A stretch of 8,423 nt of DNA from Paludibacteraceae bacterium (GTDB lineage Bacteria > Bacteroidota > Bacteroidia > Bacteroidales > Paludibacteraceae). The DNA lies in the NCBI GenBank assembly GCA_947471245.1, contig CANIXM010000057.1, positions 1-8,423 of the forward strand, read 5' to 3'. Every line of letters starts with the position of its first letter. Within the stretch, counting starts at the first letter, position 1. This document shows, in pieces, positions 5,780 through 8,423 of the stretch. The notes beneath the pieces were generated by a model. The model was not told the origin of the DNA. It ran no database searches and saw nothing but the letters and a program-made list of their open reading frames with translations. The position numbers and the translations under genes are program-made.

Positions 5780-5806
5780 CAAATTAATCGAATTGATATT
5801 TAGACG
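5780..5806 (-). promoter_or_regulatory. Promoter region of the PHP protein gene, matching that of the 291-aa protein gene
   Basis: The minus strand reads CGTCTAAATATCAATT, two bases, then ATTAATTTG. The 12-mer TAAATATCAATT is identical to that at 3271-3282, and the TTTG box is the same distance from it. TTAATTTG (5780-5787) differs from TAnnTTTG at one position. This implies a leader of roughly 140 nt. The rest of the 5631-5921 gap is AT-rich DNA in which I see no gene or RNA structure. Confidence 0.55.
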
Positions 5807-5921
5807 ATGTTACATTGTGTATCTTTAAGTGTTAAAATAATATGAATAAATGGTTACAAGAATTATAGGAGAATGGAATTGAGAGTGACTAAAGGAAAGA
5901 TATCTGTTGTGGTTATATGCA

Positions 5922-5963
5922 TAAAAATACACCCCTTATCAGGACTTTGCCGATAAGGGGTGT
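5922..5963 (-). terminator. Intrinsic terminator after the DUF4197 protein gene
   Basis: ACACCCCTTATC (5929-5940) pairs perfectly with GATAAGGGGTGT (5952-5963), a 12-bp stem with an 11-nt loop. On the minus strand it is followed by ATTTTTATG. It starts 35 nt after the stop codon at 5999-6001. Confidence 0.9.
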
Positions 5964-5998
5964 TTTAGTAAGTGTAAATTTTATTAGTCGTAGTCTTG

Positions 5999-6790
5999 TC
6001 AATCCAATTGTCCGAATACTTTCTTTTGAATGTCGTTGACACGTGCAGCAGGATTGCGACGAATCACTTTTTCTTGCTCTGCCAGTTTGAGAAATAGACC
6101 TTCAAGTGTTTTGTCGGTGGTGTAGTTGACAAGGTCGGTAGTGACAGGTTGCATGCCACTTACTGCTCCTACAGGTCCTTTGGCCACTGCGTTGAATTTG
6201 GTAGTCAGGAGTGACCATGTTTGCGCTGTGGAAGTATTTGCTACCAATGGCTTGTCCAGCGATTCCTTCACTTTAGGCATAAATGCGGCTTTCAGTTCGG
6301 AGTAGGTTGCTTTGCGGAAATATTCGGTAGCAGCTTTGTCATTGCCCATAAGTATTTTTTTTGCATCTTCAAAGCTCATTTTGGCAATTGCATTTGCAAA
6401 AATAGGAGTGGCAAGTTTTACAGCATCTTCGGCAGATCGGTTCATGCTCAAGATGGTTTTCTCTACCAGTTCTTTTCCTCCAGGTATGAGTTTGATGTTC
6501 TTTTCATTGATTCTTTTAGCATCATTGGGTAGGAAAATCTTTACCGACGCTTCATTGAAGTATCCATTCTCTACTCCTAGCTTTTTTACTGCATTTTCTA
6601 CACCAGTGTTTAGTGCGTTTTTTAGTCCCGCCACAGTCTCTTCTTCAGATAACACACCCTCTTTGCCGATTACTTGTGAGATTTGAGTGCCTTGATTTGC
6701 TACTTTGGTGGTGATGTTAATTCCATAGGCAAGGGTACTACTGATTCCCATTCCCACAGTTAATAATAACGTCATTTTTTTCATAATCAT
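5999..6790 (-). CDS. DUF4197 domain-containing exported protein
   Basis: 263 aa. Translation may start at M1 (6788-6790) or M3 (6782-6784); MKKMTLLLTVGMGISSTLAYG from M3 is the more natural signal peptide. Residues 45 to about 262 match DUF4197 along their full length: LSEEETVAGLKNALNTGVENAVKKLG (in two parts, 47-60 and 61-72), YFNEASVKIFLP, MNRSAEDAVKLATPIF, MSFEDAKKILMGNDKAAT, EYFRKATYSEL, TTDKTLEGLFLKLAEQE and the C-terminal RRNPAARVNDIQKKVFG. The family is periplasmic or envelope-associated by its signal sequence, mostly helical, and has no established function. No Cys follows the signal segment, so it is not a lipoprotein. It is transcribed divergently from enolase across a 153-bp gap and has a dedicated terminator, so it is likely monocistronic. 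Confidence 0.9.
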   Translation of the reverse strand: MIMKKMTLLLTVGMGISSTLAYGINITTKVANQGTQISQVIGKEGVLSEEETVAGLKNALNTGVENAVKKLGVENGYFNEASVKIFLPNDAKRINEKNIKLIPGGKELVEKTILSMNRSAEDAVKLATPIFANAIAKMSFEDAKKILMGNDKAATEYFRKATYSELKAAFMPKVKESLDKPLVANTSTAQTWSLLTTKFNAVAKGPVGAVSGMQPVTTDLVNYTTDKTLEGLFLKLAEQEKVIRRNPAARVNDIQKKVFGQLD

Positions 6791-6841
6791 CCAGTATTTA
6801 AAATTTGAAGTGTAAATGTATCAACTTTTCTAGAATTTAGC

Positions 6842-6849
6842 TAACTTTG
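6842..6849 (+). promoter_or_regulatory. eno: Candidate -7 box (TAACTTTG) for enolase
   Basis: TAACTTTG is a full match to the Bacteroidota -7 consensus TAnnTTTG, 94 nt upstream of the enolase ATG. I see no clear TTTG -33 box at the normal distance. The leader between them is AT-rich with no obvious Shine-Dalgarno site, as is usual in this phylum. On the minus strand a weaker TACATTTA (6813-6820) could serve the divergent DUF4197 gene. Confidence 0.5.
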
Positions 6850-6943
6850 GGGTGTTAGATTTAGAACATTTTTAAAATGCTGATGTTCTACAAATAACTA
6901 ATTCGATTGTCTAACTATTAAAAACCAAATAGAAAAAACAGAA

Positions 6944-8224
6944 ATGAGTAAAATTGAAAAAATTGTTGCTCGCGAAATCTTAGATTCGCGCGGTAACCCT
7001 ACTGTAGAGGTAGACGTGTATTTAGAGTCTGGTGTTTTAGGACGTGCTGCGGTACCTTCTGGAGCTTCGACAGGTGAGAATGAAGCCATCGAATTGCGCG
7101 ATGGTGATAAAGGTCGCTACTTGGGCAAAGGCGTTCAGAAAGCTGTAACCAATGTGAACGATGTGATTGCTCCAGCGTTGGTTGGTATCAGCGCATTGCA
7201 ACAACGTGGCATTGACAAGCTGATGATTCAATTGGATGGCACAAAGACCAAATCCAAATTGGGAGCCAACGCCATTCTTGGTGTGTCACTGGCTGTTGCT
7301 AGAGCGGCTGCCACTTACTTGGATATGCCATTGTATCGTTATATTGGTGGTACTAATGCTTATACCTTACCAGTGCCGATGATGAACATCATCAACGGAG
7401 GGTCGCACTCTGATGCTCCTATTGCTTTTCAGGAATTTATGATTCGTCCAGTGGGTGCTACTTCTTTCAAAGAAGGATTGCGCATGGGTGCTGAGGTGTT
7501 TCACTCGTTGAAAAAAGTATTGCATGACAAAGGTCTTAGCACAGCAGTGGGTGATGAAGGTGGTTTTGCTCCTAACTTGGCTGGTGGTACAGAAGAGGCT
7601 TTGGAGTCAATTCTGATCGCTGTTAAAAATGCTGGATATGTGCCAGGTAAAGATGTGACTATCGGATTGGATTGTGCAGCTTCTGAATTCTACAAAGATG
7701 GCGTGTACGATTATTCAAAATTCGAAGGACCGAATGGCAAAAAACGTTCATCAGCCGAACAGGTTGATTATCTTGCTGAATTGGTTGCCAACTATCCTAT
7801 CGACTCGGTTGAAGATGGAATGGGTGAAGGAGACTGGGATGGCTGGAAATTGCTTACTGACAAACTAGGAGACAAATGCCAATTGGTAGGTGATGATTTG
7901 TTTGTAACCAATGTTGATTATTTGAAAAAAGGAATTGACATGGGATGTGCGAATTCTATCCTTATCAAAGTAAACCAAATTGGAACGCTTACTGAAACAT
8001 TGGATGCGATAGAAATGGCTCACCGTGCAGGTTACACCTCGGTAACTTCTCACCGTTCGGGTGAAACTGAGGATTCGACTATTGCTGATATCGCTGTAGC
8101 TACTAACTCTGGACAGATTAAAACAGGTTCGTTGAGCCGCTCAGACCGTATGGCTAAATACAACCAATTGCTTCGCATCGAAGAAGAACTTGGAGATTTG
8201 GCTGTGTACGGGTTTAAAAAGTAA
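6944..8224 (+). CDS. eno: Enolase (2-phosphoglycerate dehydratase)
   Basis: Cytoplasmic glycolytic enzyme that interconverts 2-phosphoglycerate and phosphoenolpyruvate, using Mg2+. The 426-aa length is typical of bacterial enolases and both ends match the family (MSKIEKIVAREILDSRGNPT start). Active-site residues are all present: S40 in the SGASTG loop, H155 in GGSHSDAP, E164, acid/base E205 in GDEGGFAPN, Mg2+ ligands D243, E290 and D317, catalytic base K342 (LIKVNQIGT), H370-R371-S372 (SHRSGETED) and K393 (IKTGS). The DAPIAFQEFM variant of the substrate loop is the form I associate with Bacteroidota. The start is fixed by family alignment. It stands alone between a divergent gene and its own terminator, consistent with a constitutive single-gene transcript. 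Nothing unusual is seen. Confidence 0.99.
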   Translation: MSKIEKIVAREILDSRGNPTVEVDVYLESGVLGRAAVPSGASTGENEAIELRDGDKGRYLGKGVQKAVTNVNDVIAPALVGISALQQRGIDKLMIQLDGTKTKSKLGANAILGVSLAVARAAATYLDMPLYRYIGGTNAYTLPVPMMNIINGGSHSDAPIAFQEFMIRPVGATSFKEGLRMGAEVFHSLKKVLHDKGLSTAVGDEGGFAPNLAGGTEEALESILIAVKNAGYVPGKDVTIGLDCAASEFYKDGVYDYSKFEGPNGKKRSSAEQVDYLAELVANYPIDSVEDGMGEGDWDGWKLLTDKLGDKCQLVGDDLFVTNVDYLKKGIDMGCANSILIKVNQIGTLTETLDAIEMAHRAGYTSVTSHRSGETEDSTIADIAVATNSGQIKTGSLSRSDRMAKYNQLLRIEEELGDLAVYGFKK

Positions 8225-8246
8225 AATTGATTTTTTATAATCAACA

Positions 8247-8423
8247 CTAAAGCCATCGAGAATTTTTTTCGGTGGCTTTTTTTGTACAATAGCGTTTTGG
8301 TTGAGTTTCAGAAGTTCTAATACCGTTTTCACGAACAATATAGTCAAATTTCGACTTCGTCTCATTGATACTATTTGTTTGAAGTAACGACAATACCAGC
8401 AGTAGACATAAAAATGACTTTGG
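8247..8423 (-). CDS. Possible end of a small exported protein, start beyond the window edge
   Basis: From the right edge the minus-strand frame stays open for 58 codons and stops at 8247-8249. It begins with a hydrophobic stretch resembling a signal peptide (KSFLCLLLVLSLLQTNS) and continues with a polar segment (KFDYIVRENGIRTSET). No start codon lies inside the window. The last 12 or so codons run through the enolase terminator, which is possible but reduces belief in the frame. I recognise no family. It could equally be a chance open frame in the intergenic region. Confidence 0.3.
   Translation of the reverse strand, partial: PKSFLCLLLVLSLLQTNSINETKSKFDYIVRENGIRTSETQPKRYCTKKATEKNSRWL
8249..8283 (+). 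terminator. Intrinsic terminator after enolase
   Basis: AAAGCCATCGA (8249-8259) pairs with the inverse arm at 8269-8279 (11 bp including one G-U pair), with a 9-nt T-rich loop, followed by a run of Ts to 8283. It begins 24 nt after the enolase stop codon. Confidence 0.88.

Noticed and set aside
5873..5956. Plus-strand 27-codon ORF preceded by AGGAG
   Set aside because: The AGGAG is only 1 nt from the ATG, the peptide is unremarkable, and the frame ends inside the terminator of the DUF4197 gene.
6221..6686. Two plus-strand ORFs (103 and 124 codons) opposite the DUF4197 gene
   Set aside because: The minus frame matches DUF4197 along its full length, so these are antisense shadows.

Overview
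The window looks like chromosomal DNA of a Bacteroidota bacterium, probably near Bacteroidales, but I cannot fix the genus. The evidence is: two secreted proteins ending in type IX secretion (Por) sorting domains; promoter-like boxes of the Bacteroidota form TAnnTTTG; AT-rich leaders without clear Shine-Dalgarno sites; and an enolase with a 'SHSDAPIAFQEFM' substrate loop.

Layout. At the left edge is the N-terminal 223 codons of a class II Fic protein (DUF4172 + Fic) on the minus strand, with a repeat-rich leader upstream. Next is a minus-strand AAA_14/DUF4143 ATPase (944-2065). It lies between two near-identical 63/64-bp direct repeats, and the upstream repeat is part of a perfect 58-bp interrupted palindrome (2098-2155) that abuts the gene's likely promoter. 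Then come two minus-strand genes for exported, T9SS-sorted proteins: a 291-aa protein built around one beta-rich module, and a 737-aa PHP-family metal-dependent hydrolase with a Big_7-like Ig domain, the same beta-rich module and a sorting domain. Each has its own terminator, and the two share a promoter-proximal sequence element with identical internal spacing. After that is a minus-strand DUF4197 exported protein with its own terminator. Divergent to it, on the plus strand, is enolase (eno) with a good -7 box and a terminator. At the right edge a minus-strand open frame with a hydrophobic start-like segment may be the end of a small exported protein.

How the parts fit. Enolase (glycolysis) and the DUF4197 protein are ordinary core genes. 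The two T9SS cargo genes look like a small co-regulated pair: same export route, same accessory module, same promoter element. The Fic and AAA_14/DUF4143 genes are accessory-type genes often found in variable regions. The least explained structure is the repeat/palindrome pair around the ATPase. It could be an operator, a terminator-like hairpin, or the ends of a duplicated or mobile cassette.
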